Assembly: GCF_016907675.1 (NCBI RefSeq)
Contig: NZ_JAFBCJ010000001.1
Coordinates: 186,001 to 250,000, forward strand
DNA length: 64,000 bases
Source of the DNA: Geodermatophilus bullaregiensis
GTDB lineage: Bacteria; Actinomycetota; Actinomycetes; Mycobacteriales; Geodermatophilaceae
Direction of reading: 5' to 3'
Made by a program: the position numbers and the translations under genes. Below, piece after piece: positions 23,774 through 32,056 of the stretch. The notes under the pieces were generated by a model that saw only the letters and a list, made by a program, of their open reading frames with translations, ran no database searches and was not told the DNA's origin. Numbering within the stretch: position 1 is the stretch's first letter; each line of letters begins with the position of its first letter.

Positions 23774-24718
23774 GTGCAGGCGGTGGTCTACGAGCGCACC
23801 GGCGGGCCCGAGGTGCTCACGGTCCGCGAGGTGCCCGACCCCGAGCCCGGGGACGGCGAGGTGCTGGTCGACGTCGAGGCCGTCGGCGTCAACTTCCGCG
23901 ACGTCTACGAGCGGGAGGGCCGCCCGCCCTACACCGCCGACCCGCCCGCGGTCCTGGGCGCCGAGGGTGCCGGCCGCGTCGTGGGGACCGGGGAGCGGGT
24001 CGCCTGGCTCGGCGTCCCGGGCAGCTACGCCGCCCGGGTGGCCGCGCCGCGCGCCGCGCTGGTGCCCGTCCCGGACGGCGTGGGCTCGGAGGTGGCCGCC
24101 GCCGTGCTGCTGCAGGGCTGCACCGCCCAGTACCTGGCCGCCGACTCCCACCCCGTGGCCCAGGGCGAGTGGGTGGTGGTGCACAGCGCCGCGGGCGGGG
24201 TCGGGCTGCTGCTCACCCAGCTGGTGCGTGACCGCGGCGGGCACGTGCTGGCCACGACCTCGACGGAGGAGAAGGCGGAGCTGGCGCGGGCCGCGGGCGC
24301 CGACGAGGTCGTGGTCGGCTACGACGGCTTCGCCGAGCGGGTGCGCGAGCTCTCCGGCGGCGAGGGCGCCGCGGCGGTCTACGACGGCGTCGGGCGCACG
24401 ACGTTCGCCGACGGGCTGCGGGCGTTGCGGCCGACCGGGCGGATGATCGTCTACGGCGCGGCCAGCGGGCAGCCCGAGCCGCTGGAGGTGCAGCGGCTGG
24501 CCGCGCACGGCTCGCTGTACGTGCAGCGGCCCACGCTGGCCACCTACACGCGCACCCCGGAGATGCTGCGCGAGCGGGCCGGCGCGGTGCTCGACCTGGT
24601 GGCCGCCGGCCGCCTCGACGTCCGCATCGGCGCGCGCCTGCCGCTGGCGCAGGCCCGCCGGGCGCACGAGGACCTCGAGGGCCGCCGCACCACGGGCAAG
24701 GTGCTGCTGCTCCCCTGA
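23774..24718 (+). CDS. Zinc-free MDR oxidoreductase, quinone oxidoreductase-like
   Basis: 314 aa medium-chain NADPH:quinone reductase-type protein. N-terminal GroES-like fold (VQAVVYERTGGPEVLTVREV, GVNFRDVYEREGRPPY), then the cofactor domain with VVVHSAAGGVGLLLTQLVRD and GADEVVVGYDGFAERVRE, and YDGVGRTTFADGLRALRPTG. No zinc-binding Cys cluster is seen, as in Qor/zeta-crystallin. The GTG at 23774 is chosen for GGGAGG 9 nt upstream; the open frame extends to 23672, overlapping the divergent gene. Physiological substrate unknown. Confidence 0.9.
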   Translation: MQAVVYERTGGPEVLTVREVPDPEPGDGEVLVDVEAVGVNFRDVYEREGRPPYTADPPAVLGAEGAGRVVGTGERVAWLGVPGSYAARVAAPRAALVPVPDGVGSEVAAAVLLQGCTAQYLAADSHPVAQGEWVVVHSAAGGVGLLLTQLVRDRGGHVLATTSTEEKAELARAAGADEVVVGYDGFAERVRELSGGEGAAAVYDGVGRTTFADGLRALRPTGRMIVYGAASGQPEPLEVQRLAAHGSLYVQRPTLATYTRTPEMLRERAGAVLDLVAAGRLDVRIGARLPLAQARRAHEDLEGRRTTGKVLLLP

Positions 24719-24728
24719 CCGGCCGCCC

Positions 24729-26342
24729 TCACCCGTCCAGGGGGACGACCCGCCACCGCCCGTCCAGGGCGGCCGCGTCGTGGCTGACCAGCAGCACGGT
24801 CCGCCGGTCCCCGGCCAGCAGGGCGAGCACCCGGGCGGAGAGGTCGGGGTCGAGGTGCGCGGTCGGCTCGTCGAGGAGCAGCACGTCGGCCGGGGCGAGC
24901 AGGGCCCGGGCCAGGCCCACGCGGGCCCGCTCGCCGGCCGACAGGCGCTCGCCGGCGTCGCCGAGCCAGCCGTCCAGCCCCACGGAGTCGAGCAGGGCAC
25001 CGAGGCCGACCTCGCCGAGGGCGGCGGCCAGCTCGGCGTCGGACGCGCCGGGCCGGCCCAGGCGCAGGTTCGCCGCCAGGCTGCCGGCGAGCACCTGCGG
25101 CTCCTGCGGCGCCCACGCCAGCCGGGACCGGACGGCGGCGAGGGACAGCCGGCGCAGGTCGGTGCCGCCGAGCGTGACCCGGCCGGCGTCGGGGTCGCGG
25201 GAGCGCAGGACGAGCGCGAGGACGGTGCTCTTGCCCGCCCCGCTGCGCCCGGTCAGGGCCACCTTGGCGCCGTCGGGCACGGTGAGGTCCAGGCCGGCGA
25301 GCGCGGGCGCCGCCGACCCCGGGTGGGTGAGCGCGACCCCCTCGAACTGCAGCGCCGACCCCGGCGGCAGCGGCAGCGGCGCGTCCGGGTCGGTGACCGC
25401 GGGCGGCAGCCCGCCGAGCGCGCGCACCCGCCCGGCGGCGGCGCGGATCCCCCCGGCGGTGCTCCACGCCGCCCCCAGCCCGCCGACCGCCTCGAAGGCC
25501 CCGAGCACCCCGAGCGCGCAGGCGGCCAGCAGCAGCGGGCTGGTCGTCCCGGCCGCGACGTCCTGCCCGACCAGCCACAGCGCCGCGACCAGGCCGAGGC
25601 CGGGGACGCCCTCGCGGCAGGCCGTCGTCAGCGCGGCGAGGCGGGCCGCGGCCCGCTCGGCGTCCTCCTGCCGGGCGAGGTGGGCGTCCAGGCCGCGCAG
25701 GGCCGTGGCGCCGCCGTCGCCGCTGAGGTGGTCGGCCAGGCCGCGCACCAGGTCGAGGGTGTCGGCCGCGACGTCGGCGTCGGCGCGGGCGGCGGCCACC
25801 GCCGCCCGCCGGCCCAGGTGCGCGGCCGCGGCCGGCACGCCGACGCCGAGCAGGAGCAGCAGCCCCGCCAGGACGGCGGCCGTGGCCGGCGACACGAGGG
25901 CGGTGAGGGTGACCGCCACCCCGCCGGCGAGGACGGCGACGCCGGCGGGCACGAGCAGGCGGGCGACGACGCCCTGCAGCTCGTCGACGTCGGCCCGCAC
26001 CCGCGACAGCAGCTCGCCGCCCCGGGCACCGGTGAGCGCGGCCGGCGCGAGGGGCGTGAGCCGCTCCAGCAGCCGGGCGCGGACCCCCGCCACCATCCGG
26101 AGGGTCACGTCGTGGGTGACCAGCCGCTCGGCGTAGCGCACGGCGGCCCGGGAGACGCCGAACAGGCGGACCCCGGTGATCAGCGGCATGAGCGTGAGCA
26201 GCGTGGTGGGCCGCTGCGCCGCGCCGGTGACGAGCGCGCCCGAGGTGGCCAGCAGCGCCGCGCCGCACAGCACCGTGAGCGACCCCAGCGCCACCGCGAG
26301 CGCCGTCCGCGGGAGCCGGACGAGCTCCAGCACCTCCCTCAC
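24729..26342 (-). CDS. cydC: CydC subunit of the cysteine/glutathione ABC exporter
   Basis: 537 aa half-transporter: six-helix membrane domain, then an ATPase domain with Walker A GRSGAGKSTVLAL, Q-loop APQEPQVLAG, signature ERLSAGERARVGLARALL and Walker B DVLLLDEPTAHLD. CydDC exports thiols to the periplasmic side, needed to assemble cytochrome bd. The GTG at 26342 overlaps the cydD stop (GTGA). The signature motif is LSAGE rather than LSGGQ. Last gene of the cydABDC operon; it nearly abuts the convergent quinone oxidoreductase (10 nt). Confidence 0.94.
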   Translation of the reverse strand: MREVLELVRLPRTALAVALGSLTVLCGAALLATSGALVTGAAQRPTTLLTLMPLITGVRLFGVSRAAVRYAERLVTHDVTLRMVAGVRARLLERLTPLAPAALTGARGGELLSRVRADVDELQGVVARLLVPAGVAVLAGGVAVTLTALVSPATAAVLAGLLLLLGVGVPAAAAHLGRRAAVAAARADADVAADTLDLVRGLADHLSGDGGATALRGLDAHLARQEDAERAAARLAALTTACREGVPGLGLVAALWLVGQDVAAGTTSPLLLAACALGVLGAFEAVGGLGAAWSTAGGIRAAAGRVRALGGLPPAVTDPDAPLPLPPGSALQFEGVALTHPGSAAPALAGLDLTVPDGAKVALTGRSGAGKSTVLALVLRSRDPDAGRVTLGGTDLRRLSLAAVRSRLAWAPQEPQVLAGSLAANLRLGRPGASDAELAAALGEVGLGALLDSVGLDGWLGDAGERLSAGERARVGLARALLAPADVLLLDEPTAHLDPDLSARVLALLAGDRRTVLLVSHDAAALDGRWRVVPLDG

Positions 26343-27997
26343 CGGGGCACCGCCGGCTCGTGCACCGCGCCGTCCTCGACGAGCACCACCCGGTCGTGCA
26401 GTGCCAGCGGCGCGCTCCGGTGGGTGACGGTGACGACCGTGCGCCCCACGGCGACGTCCTCCAGCGCGGCGAGCACCTCCCGCTCCCCCTGCGGGTCGAG
26501 CTGACCGGTCGGCTCGTCGAGGACGAGCAGGGCGGCGTCCTTGACGTAGGCGCGGGCCAGCGCCAGCCGCAGCCGCTCGCCGCCCGAGAGGCGGGCGGCG
26601 TCCTCGCCGAGCGGGGTCTGCAGGCCCTGCGGCAGCCGGCGGACGACGTCGAGCAGCCGGGCGCGGGCCAGCGCCTCCTCGACGTCGGCGTCGGCGGCGC
26701 CGGGGCGGCCGAGCCGCACGTTGTCCGCGACGGTGCCCGGCAGCAGCCACGGCCGCTCGGGCACGTAGGCCACCGCGGCCCGCCAGGCGTCCGGGTCGAG
26801 GTCGGCCAGCGGGACGCCGCCGACCAGCACGGCGCCCTCGTCGGGGACGGCGAAGCCCAGCAGCACCCGGACGAGGCTGGTCTTGCCCGCGCCGCTGGGC
26901 CCCACCAGCGCGGTCCGCGACAGCGGCGGCAGGTCGAGGTCGACCCCGGCGAGGGCGGCCCGCCCGCCGTGGCGCAGGGTGACACCCCGCAGCCGCACGT
27001 GGGGGACGCCCGGCGGGACGGCGCGGGTGCCGCGGGCCGGCACCGGGGTGTCCAGCAGCGCGAACACCCGCTCGGCGGCCGGCCGCCCCTCCAGGCTGGC
27101 GTGCCGGTCGGCGCCCAGCGCGCGCAGCGGCGCGAAGAACTCCGGGGTCAGCAGCAGCACCAGCAGGGCGCGCTGCAGCGTCAGCTCCCCCTCGAAGAGC
27201 CGCACGCCCACCGTGACCGCGACCAGCGCCGTGCACAGCACCGCGCCGAACTCGAGCACGAAGCCCGACAGGAAGGCGGCGCGCAGCAGCCGCATCGTGC
27301 TGGCGCGGTGGGCCTCGCTGACGTCGGCCAGCCACCCGGTGGTCGTCCGCGCCCGGCCGTAGGCGACCAGCGTCGGCAGCACGCGGAGGGTGTCGACCAG
27401 CGCCGACCCGAGCCGGGCCAGCGTCTCCCACGAGGCGCGCGCCGCCCGCTCGGCGAAGGTGCCGGTCAGCCAGAGGAAGAGGAGCACCAGCGGGCCGGTG
27501 AGCAGCAGCAGCGCGCCGCTGGCCGGGTCGAGCACCAGCACGGTCGCGGCCACCAGCGGCGGGACGACGGCCGCCGCCACCCCGCCGGACAGCAGCCGCC
27601 CGACGACGCCGTCCAGCTTGCCGACGCCCTCGGTGACGGTGGTGACCAGCTCGCCGGCCCGCTCGCCCTCCACGGCCGCGGGACCGAGGGCGGGGAGCCG
27701 GCGCAGCAGCGCGGCCCGCAGCGTCCGGCGGACCCGCGCGGAGGTCCGCGCGGCGGCCCGGTCGCGGACGGCGAGCAGGCCGGCGCGGGCCAGCCAGGCG
27801 GCCAGGGCCCCGGCGAGGGCGCCGGCCAGGGCGCCCGGCGTGGCCTCCCCCGCGGCCACCGCGCTGACGAAGGCGGCCACCAGCGCCCACTGCACGACGA
27901 CCAGCGCCCAGGTCAGCAGGCCGAGCACGCCGCAGGTGAGCGCCAGCCGGCGGGGGCCCGGGAGGGCGAGCAGGCGTCCTGCGGGACCGTGGCCCAT
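26339..27997 (-). CDS. cydD: CydD subunit of the cysteine/glutathione ABC exporter
   Basis: 552 aa half-transporter. Membrane domain from LALTCGVLGLLTWALVVVQW onward, with GERAGELVTTVTEGVGKLDG. ATPase domain: Walker A GPSGAGKTSLVRVLLG, Q-loop YVPERPWLLPGTV, signature LSGGERLRLALARA, Walker B LLVLDEPTGQLDP and H-loop VTVTHRSAPLAL. Pairs with CydC. The start at 27997 lies 16 nt after cydB, so the four genes are transcribed together. Confidence 0.94.
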   Translation of the reverse strand: MGHGPAGRLLALPGPRRLALTCGVLGLLTWALVVVQWALVAAFVSAVAAGEATPGALAGALAGALAAWLARAGLLAVRDRAAARTSARVRRTLRAALLRRLPALGPAAVEGERAGELVTTVTEGVGKLDGVVGRLLSGGVAAAVVPPLVAATVLVLDPASGALLLLTGPLVLLFLWLTGTFAERAARASWETLARLGSALVDTLRVLPTLVAYGRARTTTGWLADVSEAHRASTMRLLRAAFLSGFVLEFGAVLCTALVAVTVGVRLFEGELTLQRALLVLLLTPEFFAPLRALGADRHASLEGRPAAERVFALLDTPVPARGTRAVPPGVPHVRLRGVTLRHGGRAALAGVDLDLPPLSRTALVGPSGAGKTSLVRVLLGFAVPDEGAVLVGGVPLADLDPDAWRAAVAYVPERPWLLPGTVADNVRLGRPGAADADVEEALARARLLDVVRRLPQGLQTPLGEDAARLSGGERLRLALARAYVKDAALLVLDEPTGQLDPQGEREVLAALEDVAVGRTVVTVTHRSAPLALHDRVVLVEDGAVHEPAVPR

Positions 27998-28013
27998 CAG
28001 TGACCGTGGTCCC

Positions 28014-29048
28014 TCAGTAGCCGTGGGTGAGGGCGCCCTCGTCGGGGCGGACGCGCTCCCGGAAGACGTAGTAGTTCCAGATCTGGTAGCCGATGATCAG
28101 CGGCAGGAAGATCCCGCCCACCCAGGTCATCAGGACCAGCGTGTAGTTCTGGCTCGCCGTCTCCTCCAGCGTCAGGCCGAAGTCCGGGTCGATGGTCGAG
28201 GGCAGCACCTCGCCGCGGGTGAACAGCGCGATGAACACCGTGACCGTGGCGAACAGGACGGTCAGGCCGCTCATGGTGAAGGCCAGGGTGTCCCTGCGCC
28301 GCGACAGCGCCAGCCAGATGCTGGCCAGCGTCAGGAACGCGCCCACCGGGAACACCCACGGGAGGATGCCGAAGTCCTCGAACAGGTCCTCGGTCACGTA
28401 GCCCATGACGACGAAGCCGACGATCGCGACCGTGGCCAGCGCGCCCCACCGCAGCGCCGCCGTCCGGGCGCGGTTGTAGAGGACGGTGTCCTTGTGCAGG
28501 CGCAGCAGCAGGAAGTTCGCGCCGTGCAGGGTGAACAGCAGCAGCGTCGACAGCCCGCCGACGATCGAGAACGGCGTGAACATCTCGGCGAACCCGCCCT
28601 GCACGCGGCCCTCGCGGCCCACCGGCAGCCCCTCGATGATCTTGGCCATGATCACGCCCCACAGGAACGAGGGGATGACGCTGCCGGCGAAGGACATCCA
28701 GTCCCACAGGTCGCGCCACCGCTTGCTGTCGACCTGGTTGCGGTACTCGAAGGCCACGCCCCGCAGCAGCAGGGCCAGCAGGATCAGCACGAACAGCGGG
28801 TACATGCCGCTGAAGACCGCGCCGTACCAGACGGGGAACGTGGAGAACATCAGCCCGGCGGCGGCGATCACCCACACCTCGTTGCCGTCCCAGAACGGCC
28901 CGATGGTGCCGGTGAGCGCCCGCTCCTCGGGCTCGGTCCTGGCCAGCGTGGGCCGCAGGATGTCGACGCCGAAGTCGAAGCCCTCCAGGAAGAAGTAGAG
29001 GGTGAAGGTGAAGGCGATCAGCCAGAACCAGAGGGTGACGAGGTCCAC
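28014..29048 (-). CDS. cydB: Cytochrome bd ubiquinol/menaquinol oxidase subunit II
   Basis: 344 aa, eight to nine membrane helices. Family segments: LVTLWFWLIAFTFTLYFFLE, GFDFGVDILRP, IGPFWDGNEVWVIAAAG, SFLWGVIMAKIIEGLPV and LLLFTLHGANFLLLR. CydB pairs with CydA in the high-affinity terminal oxidase used at low oxygen. The GTG at 29048 lies 2 nt after the cydA stop. In-frame ORF extension further upstream overlaps cydA and is not real. Confidence 0.95.
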   Translation of the reverse strand: MDLVTLWFWLIAFTFTLYFFLEGFDFGVDILRPTLARTEPEERALTGTIGPFWDGNEVWVIAAAGLMFSTFPVWYGAVFSGMYPLFVLILLALLLRGVAFEYRNQVDSKRWRDLWDWMSFAGSVIPSFLWGVIMAKIIEGLPVGREGRVQGGFAEMFTPFSIVGGLSTLLLFTLHGANFLLLRLHKDTVLYNRARTAALRWGALATVAIVGFVVMGYVTEDLFEDFGILPWVFPVGAFLTLASIWLALSRRRDTLAFTMSGLTVLFATVTVFIALFTRGEVLPSTIDPDFGLTLEETASQNYTLVLMTWVGGIFLPLIIGYQIWNYYVFRERVRPDEGALTHGY

Positions 29049-29050
29049 CG

Positions 29051-30475
29051 TCAGTTCCTCCTCTCGTACCCCTGGTGCCCGACGCTCTCGTAGTCCGGCG
29101 CCGGCGCGGCCACCAGCTGCGCCTCCGGCTTGCGGTGGATCCCGGCGCGGGCGGTCACCGACAGCAGGTAGACGTCCAGCCCGATCAGCGCCAGGTACAC
29201 CGCCCACAACCCGACCAGGCCGGCGAGCACCTCGCCGGCGGTGTTGGCGCTGACACCCTCCTCGACGGTGAGCAGGCCGTAGACCATGAACGGCTGGCGG
29301 CCCATCTCGGTCACGATCCATCCGGTGAAGTTGGCGACCCACGGCAGCGGGATGAACAGCACCAGCGCCCGGAGGAACCAGCGGGTGGTGTCGATCCCGT
29401 CCTTGCGCCGCCACCACAGGAACAGGCCGAGGAACGCCGTCGCCAGCAGCAGCGAGCCGACGGCGACCATGATCCGGAACGACCAGTAGACCCAGGTGAC
29501 CGGAGGGATGTAGTCCCCCTCCCCGTAGAGCTCCTGGTACTCCTCGTTGAGCGGGATCAGGCCCTCGTAGCGGCCCTCGAGGCTGTTGTAGGCCAGCACC
29601 GAGCCGACGATGGGGATCTCGATGTTGAACGAGTTCTCCTGCGCGTCCTCGTCGATGAAGGCGACCAGCGACCACGGCGCCGGCGAGTCCGACGTCTCCC
29701 ACTGCGCCTCCATCGCCGCGAACTTCATCGGCTGGTCCTCGCGGGCGGCCTGGCCCGCGGTGTGCCCGCTGACGACGGAGAACACCGTGCCGATGGCCGC
29801 GAAGACCAGCCCGATCCGCAGCGAGCGGGAGTAGACGTCGGCGTCCTGGCGGCGCAGCAGGTGGAAGGCGCTGATGCCGAGCACGAAGAACGCCGCGACC
29901 ACCCAGGCGCTGCCCTGCACGTGGAAGAAGTAGAGCCAGGCCTTGTAGTTGAAGACGACGGCGGCGAAGTCGGTCAACCGGGCCTGGCCCTCGACCACCT
30001 CGTAGCCGACCGGGTGGTGCATCCAGGCGTTGGCCAGCACGATCCAGAAGGCGCTGATCTGCGTGCCGATCGCGACCAGCCAGATGCTGCCCAGCCGCAT
30101 CCAGGGCTTGAGCCGGTCCTTGCCGAACCACCACAGCCCGATGAAGGTGCTCTCGAGGAAGAACGCCATGAGCACCTCGAGCGCCAGCGGGACGCCGAAG
30201 ATGTTGCCGACGAAGTCGGAGTACTCGCTCCAGTTCATCCCGAACTGGAACTCCTGCACGATCCCGGTCACCACGCCCACGGCGAAGTTGATGAGGAAGA
30301 GGTGACCGAAGAAGTTGGTCATCTTCTCGTAGACGTGGCGCCGGTCCTCGCGGACGTAGGCGATCGTCTCCATCACCGCGATGAGGAACGCCAGTCCGAC
30401 GGTCAGCGAGACGAAGAAGAAGTGGAAGATGCTCGTCGAGGCGAACTGGAACCGCGAGAGCTCGACGACGTCCAA
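29051..30475 (-). CDS. cydA: Cytochrome bd oxidase subunit I (TTG start)
   Basis: 474 aa. Haem ligands are in place: His18 in STSIFHFFFVSL, the second His in AWLYFFHVQGSAWVV and Met in IVTEMGRQPFMVYG; the quinol loop is of the short type. The family opening is M-D-x-x-x-L-S/A-R-F-Q-F; here LDVVELSRFQFAS begins with TTG at 30475 (plus-strand CAA 30473-30475), preceded by GAGG about 10 nt upstream. No ATG or GTG lies at this position. First gene of cydABDC; no upstream regulator gene is adjacent. Confidence 0.95.
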   Translation of the reverse strand: MDVVELSRFQFASTSIFHFFFVSLTVGLAFLIAVMETIAYVREDRRHVYEKMTNFFGHLFLINFAVGVVTGIVQEFQFGMNWSEYSDFVGNIFGVPLALEVLMAFFLESTFIGLWWFGKDRLKPWMRLGSIWLVAIGTQISAFWIVLANAWMHHPVGYEVVEGQARLTDFAAVVFNYKAWLYFFHVQGSAWVVAAFFVLGISAFHLLRRQDADVYSRSLRIGLVFAAIGTVFSVVSGHTAGQAAREDQPMKFAAMEAQWETSDSPAPWSLVAFIDEDAQENSFNIEIPIVGSVLAYNSLEGRYEGLIPLNEEYQELYGEGDYIPPVTWVYWSFRIMVAVGSLLLATAFLGLFLWWRRKDGIDTTRWFLRALVLFIPLPWVANFTGWIVTEMGRQPFMVYGLLTVEEGVSANTAGEVLAGLVGLWAVYLALIGLDVYLLSVTARAGIHRKPEAQLVAAPAPDYESVGHQGYERRN

Positions 30476-30645
30476 GGGGCGGCCTCGTTCCGTGTGGCCG
30501 GACGCGCGGTGACGACACGGGGCTGGTGCGGGGGAAGAGGGCGTCCGGGAGGCCAGCGTGTCACGCGCCGCGCCCGGTGGCACCGTGAAAGCCCTGGCAG
30601 ACGGGGCCGTTCCACTCGGGCCCGGAAGGTGCCGATGAGAGGGGC

Positions 30646-30966
30646 ATGCGTGCCAGCTCCGTCGCCACCGCCCTCGCCGCCTTCGCCGCCGGGATGACCG
30701 CCTCGGCGGCCCTGCGCCGGCTCGCCGCCCACCGCGCCCCCGCGCCGGCGGCCGCCGCTCCGGCCTGCTCCCCCGACGCCGTGACCGGGACCGACCGCGA
30801 CGCCGTCGTCCTGCCGTTCTCCCGGCCGGTCCCGGTGCCGGCCCCCGCCCGGCCGGCCGGCCCGGCCCGGTGCGGGGACAGCGGCGGCCGGACGAAGGCC
30901 GGTGCGCCCTGCGCCGCGCGGGCCGCCGCCGGTGGCCGCTGCCACCACCACCCGCTGGCCGCCTGA
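30646..30966 (+). CDS. Small hypothetical protein with Cys/His C-terminus
   Basis: 106 aa. A short hydrophobic N-terminal segment (SVATALAAFAAGMTASAALR) could be a signal or anchor. An Ala/Pro-rich linker follows, then RCGDSGGRTKAGAPCAARAA and GGRCHHHPLAA, a C-x(n)-T-x-G-x2-C-x(n)-G-x-C-x-H pattern found in many short actinobacterial and phage proteins. GAGAGGGG lies just before the ATG. Divergent from cydA (170 nt with no recognisable element). No function can be assigned. Confidence 0.55.
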   Translation: MRASSVATALAAFAAGMTASAALRRLAAHRAPAPAAAAPACSPDAVTGTDRDAVVLPFSRPVPVPAPARPAGPARCGDSGGRTKAGAPCAARAAAGGRCHHHPLAA

Positions 30967-30994
30967 CCCGCGGCGGCGGCGTCGGCCCGGCCGG

Positions 30995-31030
30995 CCGGGA
31001 GCGCGGAGTGTGCACGTCCCGCGCTCCCGG
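30995..31030. terminator. Hairpin between convergent genes
   Basis: CCGGGAGCGCG (30995-31005) pairs with CGCGCTCCCGG (31020-31030) around a 14-nt loop containing GTGTGCACG. It sits between the stops at 30966 and 31087 and overlaps repeat copy B. Confidence 0.45.
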
Positions 31031-31058
31031 CGGGCCGGCGACCGCGACGCGTGCACAC
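31008..31058. repeat. Copy B of a dispersed GTGTGCAC-bounded element
   Basis: 51 bp beginning GTGTGCACG and ending CGTGCACAC (9-bp perfect terminal inverted repeats) with a G/C-rich interior. Compare copy A at 22924-22985. Confidence 0.4.
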
Positions 31059-31086
31059 ACCGCCGGCCGGGCGCCCCGTGCCCGGG

Positions 31087-31908
31087 TCAGCCGGGGAAGG
31101 GCAGCGGCGGCAGCAGCGCCGTCCACGGACGCGCCGCGGCCGGCCGGCGACCGCGCGCCCCCCGCCCCGGCTCCCGCGTCGCCTGCCGCGCCCTGAGCCG
31201 GGCCGACTCCTCGCGGTCCGCGGAGCGCCGGGCGTGCCGGGTGCGGGCGTCGTCCGCGCCCGGCACGGAGAAGCCGTCGGCGGTCAGCGAGCAGGCCGAG
31301 AGCCGGACCCAGCGCGTGCCGCCCGCGTCGTCCCGGACGCCGACCGCGAGATCGGCGCCGTGACGCCGGAGTACCAGGGACACGCCGCGCACGGCCGCCT
31401 CGGTGTCCGCGGCGGCCGCGGCGGCGGGGCCGAACAGCCAGGTCACGTGCGGGAACCGGGCACGCAGCCGGTCGTCGCGCTGCCGCCAGGCGACGTCGGA
31501 CACGGGCGCCAGCGCCACCTCCAGGACCTCGCGGGCGTCGTCCACCACGAGGTGCAGGTCCGTGCTCCCGTCCCGGTGGCGGGTCGTGCGCACCTGCGGG
31601 CGGTGACCCTGCCCGGACAGCCACGCCGTCAGGACGTGCTGGTAGCGCAGGTGGTCGTAGGCGCGCTCCGCCGAGGGGCCCCCACCGCCGGCGAACGCGC
31701 ACGACACGGGGCCGTCGTGCTCCAGGTGCGGCCGCGCCCCCGCACCGGTGCGCAGGAGGAGCCGCCCGCCGCAGCCGCCGGCCTGGCGCGCGCACCAGAG
31801 GTCGTCGTGCCGCTGGAGCCGGCGCGCGGCGGACGGGTCCTCCGGCACGGGAACGGCGCGGGTCCCCGCCGGCCCGTCGGTGACCGCCCACAGCAGGTCG
31901 GTGGACAC
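31087..31908 (-). CDS. CoiA-like competence/nuclease-family protein
   Basis: 273 aa. Layout follows CoiA-like proteins: an N-terminal zinc-type region (DDLWCARQAGGCGGRLLLR, then RPHLEHDG and a Cys), a helical linker (SAERAYDHLRYQHVLTAWLS) and the PD-(D/E)xK-like core TDLHLVVDDAREVLEVALAP followed by VAWRQRDDRLRARFPHVTWL. The residue after the catalytic Glu, usually Gln in E-x-Q, is Ala (EVA). The GTG at 31908 has GAGGAGGG about 6 nt upstream; the frame stays open to 32205 without a ribosome site. The C-terminal 50 residues are Arg/Ala-rich. Role in natural transformation is not established for actinobacteria. Confidence 0.72.
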   Translation of the reverse strand: MSTDLLWAVTDGPAGTRAVPVPEDPSAARRLQRHDDLWCARQAGGCGGRLLLRTGAGARPHLEHDGPVSCAFAGGGGPSAERAYDHLRYQHVLTAWLSGQGHRPQVRTTRHRDGSTDLHLVVDDAREVLEVALAPVSDVAWRQRDDRLRARFPHVTWLFGPAAAAAADTEAAVRGVSLVLRRHGADLAVGVRDDAGGTRWVRLSACSLTADGFSVPGADDARTRHARRSADREESARLRARQATREPGRGARGRRPAAARPWTALLPPLPFPG

Positions 31909-31997
31909 GTATCCCTCCTCGGCTCGGCACACGGGACCGTAGGCGGGGACACCGACAGGACCGCGCCACGCCGGCCCCGTCCGGGTCCGGACGCACG

Positions 31998-32031
31998 ACC
32001 GGCGCCCCCTCCCGGAGGAGGAGGCGCCGGT
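31998..32031 (-). terminator. Hairpin terminator of the liv operon
   Basis: 15-bp arms with one mismatch (31998-32012 and 32017-32031), 4-nt loop, 26 nt past the livK stop. Confidence 0.65.
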
Positions 32032-32056
32032 GTGCGGTCCCTGCAGGGGTCCTCGA

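Noticed and set aside
24729..27890. Very long overlapping ORFs (for example 1053 codons over cydC/cydD)
   Set aside because: High-GC shadow frames; only the segments with ABC-transporter motifs and coupled starts are real.
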